Positions 1 to 6,102 are shown, numbered from the stretch's first letter. The stretch: 7,213 nt of DNA from Polyangiaceae bacterium (GCA_025936205.1 JAICTU010000463.1:1-7213); one strand, 5' to 3'. Numbers and translations are program-made. Notes: a model not told the origin generated them from the letters alone.

Positions 1-74
1 AGACCGGCGAAGGTTTGCAGACCGTGGTCGATTTTATCGTGAAACAGGGCGGTCTCGAGCATACAGGGGTATAG
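1..74 (+). CDS. C-terminal end of an unidentified protein, possibly a small GTPase (partial)
   Basis: In the frame beginning at base 3, 23 codons read through to a TAG at 72-74 and encode TGEGLQTVVDFIVKQGGLEH followed by TGV. The stretch looks protein-like: an amphipathic helix with mixed charge, and codons mostly ending in G or C. The leading TGEGL resembles the G5 loop (SAxTGEGL) that precedes the last helix of Ras-like and other TRAFAC GTPases, so the end of such a GTPase is a reasonable guess. The diagnostic G1 to G4 motifs lie outside the window, so the family cannot be confirmed. Two short hairpins follow the stop. The other two plus frames have no recognisable protein here. Confidence 0.4.
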   Translation, partial: TGEGLQTVVDFIVKQGGLEHTGV

Positions 75-83
75 CGTACTTCT

Positions 84-124
84 CCAACTGCCGTTGGCCC
101 CTAGGGCGGGACACTCCGCGTCCC
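84..124 (+). terminator. Two tandem hairpins after the first stop codon (weak terminator candidate)
   Basis: CCAAC (84-88) pairs with GTTGG (93-97) around a 4-base loop, and GGGAC (108-112) pairs with GTCCC (120-124) around a 7-base loop. They begin 10 bases after the stop at 74. Neither is followed by a T tract, so this is not a classical intrinsic terminator. In GC-rich bacteria such hairpins often mark operon ends or support factor-dependent termination, but the stems are only 5 bp and could be chance. Confidence 0.25.
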
Positions 125-473
125 GAGCGATGGCCCCACAGTTGCTGCGGGGACACGCGCACCCCCAACGAGTGTGCCTTTCCGGAGCTGTCTCCCGGGC
201 TCGCCGGTGCATGCCAGGTTGCAGGATGCCCCGCGTCAGCGAGCTCCTGGAATACAGCTCCCGCGTGCAGCGAAGCCTGCGGGGCTGCCCTCGCAGAGAC
301 GATCCCCAACCTCAGCGAATTTTTGTGCTCCGGGCAGCGCCGATAGGGCTCAGTTGTACAGGTTCCAGGGTCCACGATGGTAAAGAAACCCAGGTTTTCG
401 CGAGCACCATTGCGCGCGGGCCTCGCTGCGGTAGACAGGCTCGAGCCCCCGCGGGTGGGCGCGACAGCCCAGG

Positions 474-503
474 TTAATATTTGCTTTGTGATAGGGTAGC
501 GAC
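474..503 (+). promoter_or_regulatory. AT-rich element and Shine-Dalgarno of the receiver-EAL gene
   Basis: TTAATATTT at 474-482 is a conspicuous AT-rich island in GC-rich surroundings, and TAATAT (475-480) resembles a sigma-70 -10 box. No good -35 is seen 16 to 18 bases upstream. AGGG at 493-496 lies 7 bases before the GTG at 504 and is an acceptable ribosome binding site. An in-frame TAG at 492-494 excludes any start further upstream. Confidence 0.35.
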
Positions 504-1673
504 GTGGTGACCGTACCGGCAGGATTAGCGGCGCCCATTCCGAGGGTGCTGGTCGTCGACGACGAGCCGGCGATCCGTCGGGTGCTCTCCGATTTTCTGA
601 AGATCGAGGGGTTCTCGGTCGATACCGCGCCGGACGGTGAGGTCGCCCTGAGCCTGCTGGCACGCGCGCAATATGACGTCGTGATCAGTGACCTCAAGAT
701 GCCGAAGGTCGGCGGTCTGGAGTTGCTCGGGGAAATCTCGCGGCTCAACCCGGAGGCGCTGACCATCGTCATGACCGGCTTCGGCACGGTCGACACGGCC
801 ATTCACGCCATGAAGGCCGGAGCGTACGACTACATTCTCAAGCCCTTCAAGGTGGACGTCGTGCTCGCGACCATCGTCCAGGGTCTGGCGCGCCGGCGCA
901 AGGAAGCGCTCGAACAGAGCTATTCCCCGTTCGGTCCGTCGCGCGCCACTCGGGCACTCAAGTCGAGCTTTCGCCGTGCCGTGGACAGCCTGTGGCTGGC
1001 GTTCCAGCCCATCCTGACCAGCGACGGGCACGAGGTGTACGGGCACGAAGTGCTGCTCCGGAGCGATGAACCCAACCTGACGGACCCGGTGCAGGTGCTG
1101 GAAGCGGCCGAGCTGCTGGGCTCTCTGGACGAGCTCGGACGGGTGATCCGCGAGCGTGCCGTCGAGGCCTTCGAGCAGCTGCCCTCCGAAGGGCTGATGT
1201 TCGTCAACCTGCATCCCAAAGACCTGGCGGACCCGGCGCTCTTTCTCGCGAGCGAGCCGCTATCCCGCATCGCCGAGCGGGTGGTGCTGGAGATCACCGA
1301 GCGCTCCTCGCTCGACAAGCTCGACAACGTCGGCGAGCGCGTGGCCAAGCTGCGCCGCATGGGTTTCCGGATCGCGGTCGATGATCTGGGCGCTGGCTAC
1401 GCGGGGCTCACGACCTTCGCGCAGCTGGAGCCGGAAATCGTGAAGCTCGATATGTCGCTGGTGCGAGACGTCAACACCAATCCGACCAAGCGCAAGGTCG
1501 TGCGCTCGATGACGCAGCTCGCGCGCGAGATCGGCGCGCTCGTCGTAGCGGAAGGCGTCGAGAGCGAGGAGGAGCTCGATGCCGTGGTGAACCTCGGCTG
1601 CGATTTCGTCCAGGGCTTCTACTTCGCCCGTCCGGAGCGCGTATCGCCCTCCTCCCGCCCCGCGCGCCTTTGA
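504..1673 (+). CDS. Response regulator with receiver and EAL domains (predicted cyclic di-GMP phosphodiesterase)
   Basis: A two-domain cytoplasmic regulator of 389 residues, the architecture and size of RocR/PvrR-type proteins. The receiver spans about 14-130: acidic pair D19/D20, phospho-acceptor D63 in the VISDLKMP segment, T91 in VMTGFG and K113 in LKPF. The EAL domain spans about 160-378. Its signature reads EVL (E182) rather than EAL, but the other hallmarks of an active enzyme are present: N235, E263 and E266 in LEITE, D293/D294 in VDDLGAG, K314 in VKLD, E350 in VAEGVE and Q370 in QGFYF. I infer hydrolysis of cyclic di-GMP to pGpG, controlled by phosphorylation of D63. No histidine kinase is adjacent, so the partner is elsewhere (orphan regulator). 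Start: GTG at 504 with AGGG 7 bases upstream; the next codon is also GTG and could serve. The gene converges on rdgB with 37 bp between stops. Confidence 0.93.
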   Translation: MVTVPAGLAAPIPRVLVVDDEPAIRRVLSDFLKIEGFSVDTAPDGEVALSLLARAQYDVVISDLKMPKVGGLELLGEISRLNPEALTIVMTGFGTVDTAIHAMKAGAYDYILKPFKVDVVLATIVQGLARRRKEALEQSYSPFGPSRATRALKSSFRRAVDSLWLAFQPILTSDGHEVYGHEVLLRSDEPNLTDPVQVLEAAELLGSLDELGRVIRERAVEAFEQLPSEGLMFVNLHPKDLADPALFLASEPLSRIAERVVLEITERSSLDKLDNVGERVAKLRRMGFRIAVDDLGAGYAGLTTFAQLEPEIVKLDMSLVRDVNTNPTKRKVVRSMTQLAREIGALVVAEGVESEEELDAVVNLGCDFVQGFYFARPERVSPSSRPARL

Positions 1674-1694
1674 GCGCGGCTACTTCGCGGCGCT
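1673..1694. terminator. Imperfect hairpin between convergent stop codons
   Basis: AGCGCGGC (1673-1680) pairs with GCGGCGCT (1687-1694), with one mismatch and a 6-base loop. It lies at the end of the response regulator and 17 bases past the rdgB stop on the other strand. The position suits a shared bidirectional terminator, but there is no T tract on either side and the stem is short. Confidence 0.22.
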
Positions 1695-1710
1695 ACCGCA
1701 TTTGACCAGC

Positions 1711-2319
1711 TCAGAGTGCCGCGAGCTCGCGCAGGCGCGCGGCGAGCTGGCGCAGGGCTGCGCCGCGGTGTGAGCGCGCGTTCTTCTCGTTCGGCGGGAG
1801 CTCGGCGCTGGTGCAGCCTCGATCCGGCAGGAACAAGAGCGGGTCGTAGCCGAAGCCGTTGCTGCCGCGCGGCTGTTCCGCGATGACACCGGCATAGGTG
1901 CCACGCGCCTCGGCGTGGATGCGCCCGCCCGGGTCGGCTACCGCGAGCGTGCACACGAAACGCGCGCTGCGTTGCTCAGCGGGAACCCCACTCAATTCGC
2001 GCAGCAGGCGCTCGTTGTTAGCTCGATCGCGCGCCTCACGGCTCCCGTCCACTCCAGCATAGCGTGCGGAATAAACGCCCGGGGCGCCGCCCAAGGCGTC
2101 CACTTCCAACCCCGAGTCCTCCGCCAGGCACAGCTCGCCCAATTGCCGGGCGTAGTAGCGCGCCTTGAGCCGCGCATTGTCCTCGAAAGTGACGCCGTCT
2201 TCTTCGGGCTCGGCCAGGTTGCAGCCCAGATCCACGAGGGATTTCAATTCGATGCCGAGCGGCGCCAGGATGGCTCGCGCCTCTTCGACCTTGTGCGGAT
2301 TGGAGGTGGCGAAGATCAC
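1711..2319 (-). CDS. rdgB: XTP/dITP diphosphatase, RdgB/HAM1 family
   Basis: Cleans the nucleotide pool by hydrolysing XTP, ITP and dITP to the monophosphate and pyrophosphate, so that deaminated purines do not enter DNA or RNA. At 202 residues it matches the family (about 195-205). Motifs in order: ATSNPHKVEE (4-13, phosphate-binding S6, N7, K10, E13), the acidic FEDNA (45-49), AEDSGLEVDALGGAPGVYSA (66-85) with the expected catalytic D68, GFGYDP (155-160) and the C-terminal EKN...SHRG (178-186). The start is GTG at 2317-2319; a TAG three codons upstream (2329-2331) leaves no earlier start except an unlikely ACG, and the TSNPHK motif sits right at the N-terminus as is usual. No clear ribosome binding site is visible. 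It is last in the minus-strand run, 142 bp after the sulfatase-like gene, so it may have its own promoter. Confidence 0.96.
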   Translation of the reverse strand: MIFATSNPHKVEEARAILAPLGIELKSLVDLGCNLAEPEEDGVTFEDNARLKARYYARQLGELCLAEDSGLEVDALGGAPGVYSARYAGVDGSREARDRANNERLLRELSGVPAEQRSARFVCTLAVADPGGRIHAEARGTYAGVIAEQPRGSNGFGYDPLLFLPDRGCTSAELPPNEKNARSHRGAALRQLAARLRELAAL

Positions 2320-2355
2320 GCCCGGCGTCTAGCACCGGCTGCAGCCTCTGCCCAG

Positions 2356-2409
2356 CAGCACAGGACCCCGCAGCACAGGGCCCCGCAGCACAGGGCCCCG
2401 CAGCACGGC
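2356..2409. repeat. 15-bp tandem repeat (three copies plus a degenerate fourth)
   Basis: Units CAGCACAGGACCCCG (2356-2370), CAGCACAGGGCCCCG (2371-2385) and CAGCACAGGGCCCCG (2386-2400) are head to tail, differing by one base, and are followed by a degenerate copy from 2401. Copies 2 and 3 contain the palindrome GGGCCC. The array lies between the sulfatase-like gene and rdgB, in the 5' leader of rdgB if the two are cotranscribed. It looks like a small minisatellite that could vary in copy number by slippage. Confidence 0.9.
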
Positions 2410-2413
2410 CCAA

Positions 2414-2460
2414 CAGGACCGCGCGCAGTGGGCGCAGCGCGGACTGGCACCGCGGTCCTG
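2414..2460 (-). terminator. 10-bp perfect inverted repeat just after the sulfatase-like gene
   Basis: CAGGACCGCG (2414-2423) is the exact reverse complement of CGCGGTCCTG (2451-2460), with 27 bases between. On the minus strand the stem begins one base after the stop codon at 2464-2462. The placement suggests a terminator, attenuator or mRNA-stabilising hairpin between the sulfatase-like gene and rdgB. No T tract follows on the minus strand, so intrinsic termination is uncertain. The inverted repeat itself is certain; its role is inferred. Confidence 0.5.
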
Positions 2461-2461
2461 A

Positions 2462-3901
2462 TCAGTGCTTGGGGTGCTCCGGCCCCTGCGCCAGCCGGCC
2501 GCTGCGCAGCTTCATTCCCCCCGAGGGCTCGACGCTCGGGATACGTCCCCATTCGCGCTCGAAACGCACGGCGAGCGTCTGCAGCTTGCCCACTTTTGAT
2601 TCGCTCAAATTCTCGAGCTCCCGCGGATCCGTCTTCAGGTTGAACAGGCGTTCGTCCCCGCCTGCCATCGGCACAATCAGCTTGTCATCTCCGACGACCA
2701 GCGCGCGCAAAGCCGGGTTTTCGCTGTCCTCGCACAGCTCAAACAACAACACCGGACGGGGAGCAGCCACGGCGCCGTAGAGCTCCGGCAACAGGCTCTG
2801 GCCGACGAACTCGGGCGCCCGCGGTAGCCCCATCAGCTCCAGCACGGTGGGTGCGAGATCGATCTGAGAGCGTGCTGCCTCGATCTGGACCGGCTTGGCT
2901 CCTGGCGCGTGAATCAGCAGCGGGGTCTGCAACAGTACATCCCAGAGGTCTCCGGACGGCCTGGACAAACCGTGTTCACCGAACGCGGCACCGTGGTCTC
3001 CCGTGACGATCACGGCCGTGCGCTCCCACCAGGCCTGGCGTCGCGCGAACTCGAGGATCTTACCGATCGCTCCATCGGTGAAGAGTAGCTCTGCATCGTA
3101 ACGATCCCGCGGCTGCTCGCCGAACTCCGTCACCCCGGGGTGAGACGCATAGGGCTCGCTCGGGTCCATGAAGTGCGCCCAGGCAAAGAACTGATGCCCC
3201 GTGTTCTGGGGCTGAGCGAGCAGCTCGACCAAGCGCGCCGCCAGCTGGTCCGCGCCGCCGTGCGCGGCTTGCTCCGCCCCCGCACCTGTGCCGGGCACGA
3301 CGTCCCACACGTCAAAGCCTTGTTCGAAGCCTCGCCCCTTGTCGAAGTAGCGGTCGGCTTGCACTCCCAGCGTGCGAATGCCTTTTTTCTGCAGCGCCTC
3401 GGCCAGGAACAGGTCGTCCGTGCCGAAGGTCGGCTGCGCCGCGCCGCTGCGGTACAAGCTCGAGGGATAGCGGCCGCTCAACAGCGAGGCCAGTGCTTGG
3501 GGCCCGTGGCTGGAGACCGCGCGTTGATTTCCCCAGACGCTGCTCTCTGCCGCCAGTCGGCTCAGATGCGGGGCGACGGGTCGCGCGTAGCCGCTCCAGG
3601 GCATGTCGGCACGCCAGGCTTCCAAGGACAACAAGATGACGTTCAGCGGCTCTTTCGGCCGTGTCAACGGCACCAGCTGCGCTCGCGAAGCCTCGGGCGG
3701 AGCGGGCGCGCCAGAGGTAGCACTGCTCGCTGCCGTTCCCGTACGGGTCTCGACCGCCTTGCTGATATCGGCCGCCTTGCTGATATCGGCCGCCGTGCGG
3801 TGAGGCTCGGTGGGCTCGGGCGGGCTGCGACGATCCCCACGATCCGTCTGACAGCCGAACGCCAGAAGCAGCGCCAGGGCTGCCAGACTGTTCCGCTTCA
3901 T
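2462..3901 (-). CDS. Sulfatase/alkaline-phosphatase-fold lipoprotein lacking the usual nucleophile
   Basis: Residues are numbered from the ATG at 3901. MKRNSLAALALLLAFGC is a lipoprotein signal with lipid-anchor C17. A low-complexity linker (about 18-80) follows and contains AADISK twice. The sulfatase-like domain runs from about 85: LNVILLSLEAWRAD matches the first strand and metal site of sulfatases, ALASLLSGRYP the segment after the nucleophile, FAWAHFMDPSEPY the middle motif, and VTGDHGAAFGEHG (D302, H303) the second metal site. It departs from the family at key places: Glu (E94) where Asp is usual, SSHGPQ where C/S-x-P-x-R or a catalytic Thr is expected, and DPSEPY instead of DPHxPY. It may be a phospho- or sulfo-ester hydrolase or transferase with altered chemistry, or a binding-only relative. 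Start choice: GTG at 3913 overlaps the upstream stop (GTGA), but ATG 3901 has AGGAG 11 bases upstream and gives a cleaner signal peptide. Confidence 0.85.
   Translation of the reverse strand: MKRNSLAALALLLAFGCQTDRGDRRSPPEPTEPHRTAADISKAADISKAVETRTGTAASSATSGAPAPPEASRAQLVPLTRPKEPLNVILLSLEAWRADMPWSGYARPVAPHLSRLAAESSVWGNQRAVSSHGPQALASLLSGRYPSSLYRSGAAQPTFGTDDLFLAEALQKKGIRTLGVQADRYFDKGRGFEQGFDVWDVVPGTGAGAEQAAHGGADQLAARLVELLAQPQNTGHQFFAWAHFMDPSEPYASHPGVTEFGEQPRDRYDAELLFTDGAIGKILEFARRQAWWERTAVIVTGDHGAAFGEHGLSRPSGDLWDVLLQTPLLIHAPGAKPVQIEAARSQIDLAPTVLELMGLPRAPEFVGQSLLPELYGAVAAPRPVLLFELCEDSENPALRALVVGDDKLIVPMAGGDERLFNLKTDPRELENLSESKVGKLQTLAVRFEREWGRIPSVEPSGGMKLRSGRLAQGPEHPKH
3754..3789 (-). repeat. In-frame 18-bp tandem duplication in the lipoprotein linker
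   Basis: CCGCCTTGCTGATATCGG occurs twice head to tail (3754-3771 and 3772-3789) with no differences, and the next five bases begin a third copy. It encodes two AADISK hexapeptides just after the lipid-anchored cysteine of the sulfatase-like protein. Because the unit is a multiple of three, copy-number change would alter linker length without breaking the frame. Perfect identity suggests a recent duplication. Confidence 0.92.
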
Positions 3902-3909
3902 TCCGTCGA

Positions 3910-4800
3910 TCACTCCTGCGCACAGGCCGGACGCACGTCGGACAAAGGCGAGCTGTCGAGCACCAGCTGGCCCTCGCGGCGCGTGAGGTAGTGCACCGAT
4001 TTGTAGCCCGCCGCGGCGATCGCCTGCAGGCAGGCATCGAGACCGACTCCGACGCCATCCGGACCGTGACTGTCATCGCCCAGCGTCACGGGCACGCCCA
4101 TCGCGCAGGCGCGCGCCAGCACCTGGGGACCGGGATACACCGGACCAAAGCCGCGGCGCGCCGGTGCCGCGTTGACGTCCAGCGCGGACCCTGCCGCCCG
4201 CGCGGCCTCGAGCACGCGCTCCGCGCGCCGGAGCGCGGCGCCGCTGAAAAGAAAACCCGGCGCCTCGAAGCGGCGGATCAAATCCACGTGCCCCACCACT
4301 TCGGGGCGCAGGGCCTCGACCAAGCTCGCCAGCTGATCGAAGTATTGGGCTCGTAGCGCCTCCCAGCCACCGTTCTCGCGTGCCACGCGCTCCGACGTCT
4401 CGGCGTTCAGGTCGATCCACGTGTCGCCGATGCTGTGCACACTGCCCACGATATAATCGAAGGGCGCGGACTGGCGCAGCTCGCGCATCTTCGCCGCCCA
4501 GCCCGCCACGGGCAGAGCCTCCGTCTCGAAGCCGATCAGGAGCTCCAGACGATCTGCATGGCGCGCCCGCAACTCCAGCGCGCTCCGCACGTAGCGCTCG
4601 AAAATTTGCGCGAGATCCGCCGGCACCAGATGCGACTCTTCCGGATACAGGTGCTCAGGCTGAAAGCGCGGACAATGCTCGGAAAGGCCGTAGGTGGTGA
4701 AGCCACCCGCGATGGCTGCCTCGACCACCGCCGCCAGCTGGCCCTTGGCGTGGCCGCAAAACTCCCCGCTGTGGCCGCCGTGGTAGCTGAACCAGACCAT
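3910..4800 (-). CDS. PHP-domain hydrolase, histidinol-phosphatase (HisJ/HisK/His2) family
   Basis: A 296-residue cytoplasmic protein with the PHP metal-dependent phosphoesterase fold. Motifs in order: YHGGHSGEFCGHAKG (6-20), TYGLSEHCPRF (36-46; E41/H42), LYPEE (51-55), LIGFETE (88-94; E92), IVGSVHSIGD (117-126; H122), VVGHVDL (168-174; H171), DVNAA (208-212) and TLGDDSHGPDGVG with D243/H245. The LSEHCPRF...YPEE spacing recalls yeast His2. Family members dephosphorylate L-histidinol phosphate in histidine biosynthesis, but no other his gene is nearby and related PHP proteins act on other phosphoesters, so the substrate is uncertain. The first metal motif is HGGH rather than the usual HxH. The start is ATG 4800; no clear ribosome binding site is seen. 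Its TGA (3912-3910) overlaps the GTG of the next gene, so the two are almost certainly cotranscribed. It diverges from the amidohydrolase. Confidence 0.88.
   Translation of the reverse strand: MVWFSYHGGHSGEFCGHAKGQLAAVVEAAIAGGFTTYGLSEHCPRFQPEHLYPEESHLVPADLAQIFERYVRSALELRARHADRLELLIGFETEALPVAGWAAKMRELRQSAPFDYIVGSVHSIGDTWIDLNAETSERVARENGGWEALRAQYFDQLASLVEALRPEVVGHVDLIRRFEAPGFLFSGAALRRAERVLEAARAAGSALDVNAAPARRGFGPVYPGPQVLARACAMGVPVTLGDDSHGPDGVGVGLDACLQAIAAAGYKSVHYLTRREGQLVLDSSPLSDVRPACAQE
3913..3917 (-). promoter_or_regulatory. Ribosome binding site deciding the sulfatase-like start
   Basis: AGGAG on the minus strand, read 3917 to 3913, lies inside the last codons of the PHP gene. It is 11 bases before ATG 3901 but directly abuts GTG 3913, which it could not serve. 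This favours ATG 3901 as the start, with translation coupled to termination of the upstream gene. Confidence 0.5.
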
Positions 4801-4823
4801 GGCGCGCAGTGTAGACTGCCGCC
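4801..4823. promoter_or_regulatory. Very short divergent start region
   Basis: Only 23 bp separate the ATG of the PHP gene (minus) from the annotated ATG of the amidohydrolase (plus). Neither start has a clear Shine-Dalgarno in the gap, and no promoter pair fits without overlapping coding sequence. If the amidohydrolase really starts at GTG 4878, the gap grows to 77 bp and could hold divergent promoters. Shared regulation of the two sides is plausible but not shown. Confidence 0.35.
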
Positions 4824-6023
4824 ATGGGCAGCGCGCGATTTTCCGACGCCAGGCCGCCGCTGCAGGGGCGCTCCGCGGTGGCGCTGAGGCGCTTTTGCGT
4901 CGAGCTGATCGCGGCGACGCTGCTCGGTCTGCTGGGAATGGCCCTGAGCGCTTGCCGGGGACACAGCCTTTGGGAACCCGCGCCAGCTGCAGAGAGCTCG
5001 GGCCTGGTGGCGGCCTCCGGCGCGATCCCGATGCTCGATGTGCACGTGCATCTCAGTCCCAGCGGCGTCCCGCGGCTGCTGAAGCTGATGAAGCGTTACG
5101 GGATCGAACGAGTCGTCAACCTCTCCGGCGGAGATCCACTCGGCGGTCTCGACGAGCAGCTGGCAGCCGCCGCAACCGCGCCCGGCAAGATCATCGTCTT
5201 CACCACGCTCGCCTACGATCAGGTCGAGTATCGCGACTACGGCCGGCGCATGACGCGCCTGCTGGAACTCGCGCACGACAGAGGCGCCCGTGGCCTGAAG
5301 ATCGCCAAGGTGCTCGGGCTCGGCTTGCGCGACCTGGAGGGCCGTCTGATCCCCGTCGATGCTCCTGCGCTCGATCCCGTCTTCGAGCGCGCGGGTGAGC
5401 TGGGCATGCCGGTGGCCATCCACACGGGCGACCCCGAAGCATTCTGGCGGCCCGTCGACGCTGCCAACCCGCGCCGAGCCGAGCTGGAAGCTCATCCCGG
5501 CTGGGCGCTCTCTGGTCGCGCGGTGCCGTCCTTCGACGAGTTGCTCGCGCAGCTCGAGCGCCGGATCGCGCGCCATCCCCACACCACCTTCATTTCCGTT
5601 CACTTCGGCAACGCCGCCGAACGGCCCGAGTACGTGGCGCAACTGCTGCGCAAGTATCCGAATCTCTATATCGATACCGCGGCCCGCATCCCGGAAATGG
5701 GGCGCCATCCCCCCGCCGCGCTGCGCGCGTTCTTTGTCGAGTTTCAGGATCGCATCCTGTACGGCTCGGACCTCGGTGTCGGTCCCGAGCCGTCCCCGCT
5801 GTTTCTGGGCTCGCAGGGGCCCCGCCCGCCGACGCCGGCGGAGCAAGAGCGATTTTTCAGTGCCACCCGGCGCTACTTCGAGACCTCGGATGTGGCGTTC
5901 GAGCACCCCACTCCGATTCAGGGGGACTGGAAGATCAGCGGGATCGGTCTGCCTCGTCCCGTGCTCGACAAGATCTATCACGAAAACGCAGCGCGCCTGC
6001 TCGGCCTTCCTCCATTGCACTGA
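4824..6023 (+). CDS. Amidohydrolase-2 family metal-dependent hydrolase, predicted lipoprotein
   Basis: A TIM-barrel hydrolase of 399 residues. Metal and catalytic positions seen: H74 and H76 in MLDVHVHLS, H200 in VAIHTGDP, H260 in FISVHFGN and D316 in ILYGSDLG. This is the full HxH...H...H...D set of the amidohydrolase-2 family (decarboxylases and hydrolases such as ACMSD relatives). Conserved family landmarks GLKIAKVLGLGLRD (157-170) and LYIDTAARIPEMGRHP (281-296) are also present. The substrate cannot be read from sequence. The N-terminus carries a hydrophobic stretch ending in LSAC (C44), a canonical lipobox, so the protein should be exported and lipid-anchored. From ATG 4824 the region before the hydrophobic core is long; GTG 4878 (codon 19), with AGGGG 9 bases upstream, would give the signal MALRRFCVELIAATLLGLLG and then MALSAC, and may be the true start. 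The Nudix gene follows after 79 bp. Confidence 0.9.
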   Translation: MGSARFSDARPPLQGRSAVALRRFCVELIAATLLGLLGMALSACRGHSLWEPAPAAESSGLVAASGAIPMLDVHVHLSPSGVPRLLKLMKRYGIERVVNLSGGDPLGGLDEQLAAAATAPGKIIVFTTLAYDQVEYRDYGRRMTRLLELAHDRGARGLKIAKVLGLGLRDLEGRLIPVDAPALDPVFERAGELGMPVAIHTGDPEAFWRPVDAANPRRAELEAHPGWALSGRAVPSFDELLAQLERRIARHPHTTFISVHFGNAAERPEYVAQLLRKYPNLYIDTAARIPEMGRHPPAALRAFFVEFQDRILYGSDLGVGPEPSPLFLGSQGPRPPTPAEQERFFSATRRYFETSDVAFEHPTPIQGDWKISGIGLPRPVLDKIYHENAARLLGLPPLH

Positions 6024-6102
6024 ACCCACAGGGGCGTCCGATCGCGCAGGCCCCCCCCTCGAGCGGGTTCACTCCGGGCGCGCCCTCTGCTAGGCCGCGC
6101 GC

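Larger units (their letters stand above)
75..503. other. Non-coding or unassigned region upstream of the response regulator
   Basis: About 430 bp with no gene I can defend. Frames are open on both strands here, but the translations are rich in Arg, Pro, Ala and Ser without domain-like patterning, as expected from GC-rich non-coding DNA. Visible structure includes a strong hairpin at 277-296 (8-bp stem with one G-T pair, 4-base loop), a 12-base near-palindrome at 386-397 (AAACC CA GGTTT), three exact copies of CCAGGTT at 214, 390 and 469 plus a near copy at 358, and a 40-codon ORF at 377-499. The last part should hold the promoter of the response regulator. A small structured RNA is possible but not recognised as any known family. 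Confidence 0.5.

Noticed and set aside
94..477. Plus-strand 127-residue open frame
   Set aside because: Low-complexity Arg/Pro/Ala translation with no motif; competes with equally open frames on the other strand.
34..663. Minus-strand 209-residue open frame across the gap upstream of the response regulator
   Set aside because: It extends into the start of the real receiver gene, its composition is Arg/Pro/Ser/Ala-rich, and no domain or ribosome binding site is seen; likely a GC-rich shadow.
1915..2643. Plus-strand 242-residue open frame opposite rdgB
   Set aside because: Runs through the minisatellite and opposite rdgB motifs; no features of its own.
3140..3991. Plus-strand 283-residue open frame opposite the sulfatase-like gene
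   Set aside because: Antisense shadow; the minus frame has a signal peptide and sulfatase motifs.
4536..6029. Minus-strand 497-residue open frame opposite the amidohydrolase
   Set aside because: Antisense to two genes with clear motifs; its translation is His/Arg/Gln-rich without family features, as usual for shadows in GC-rich DNA.
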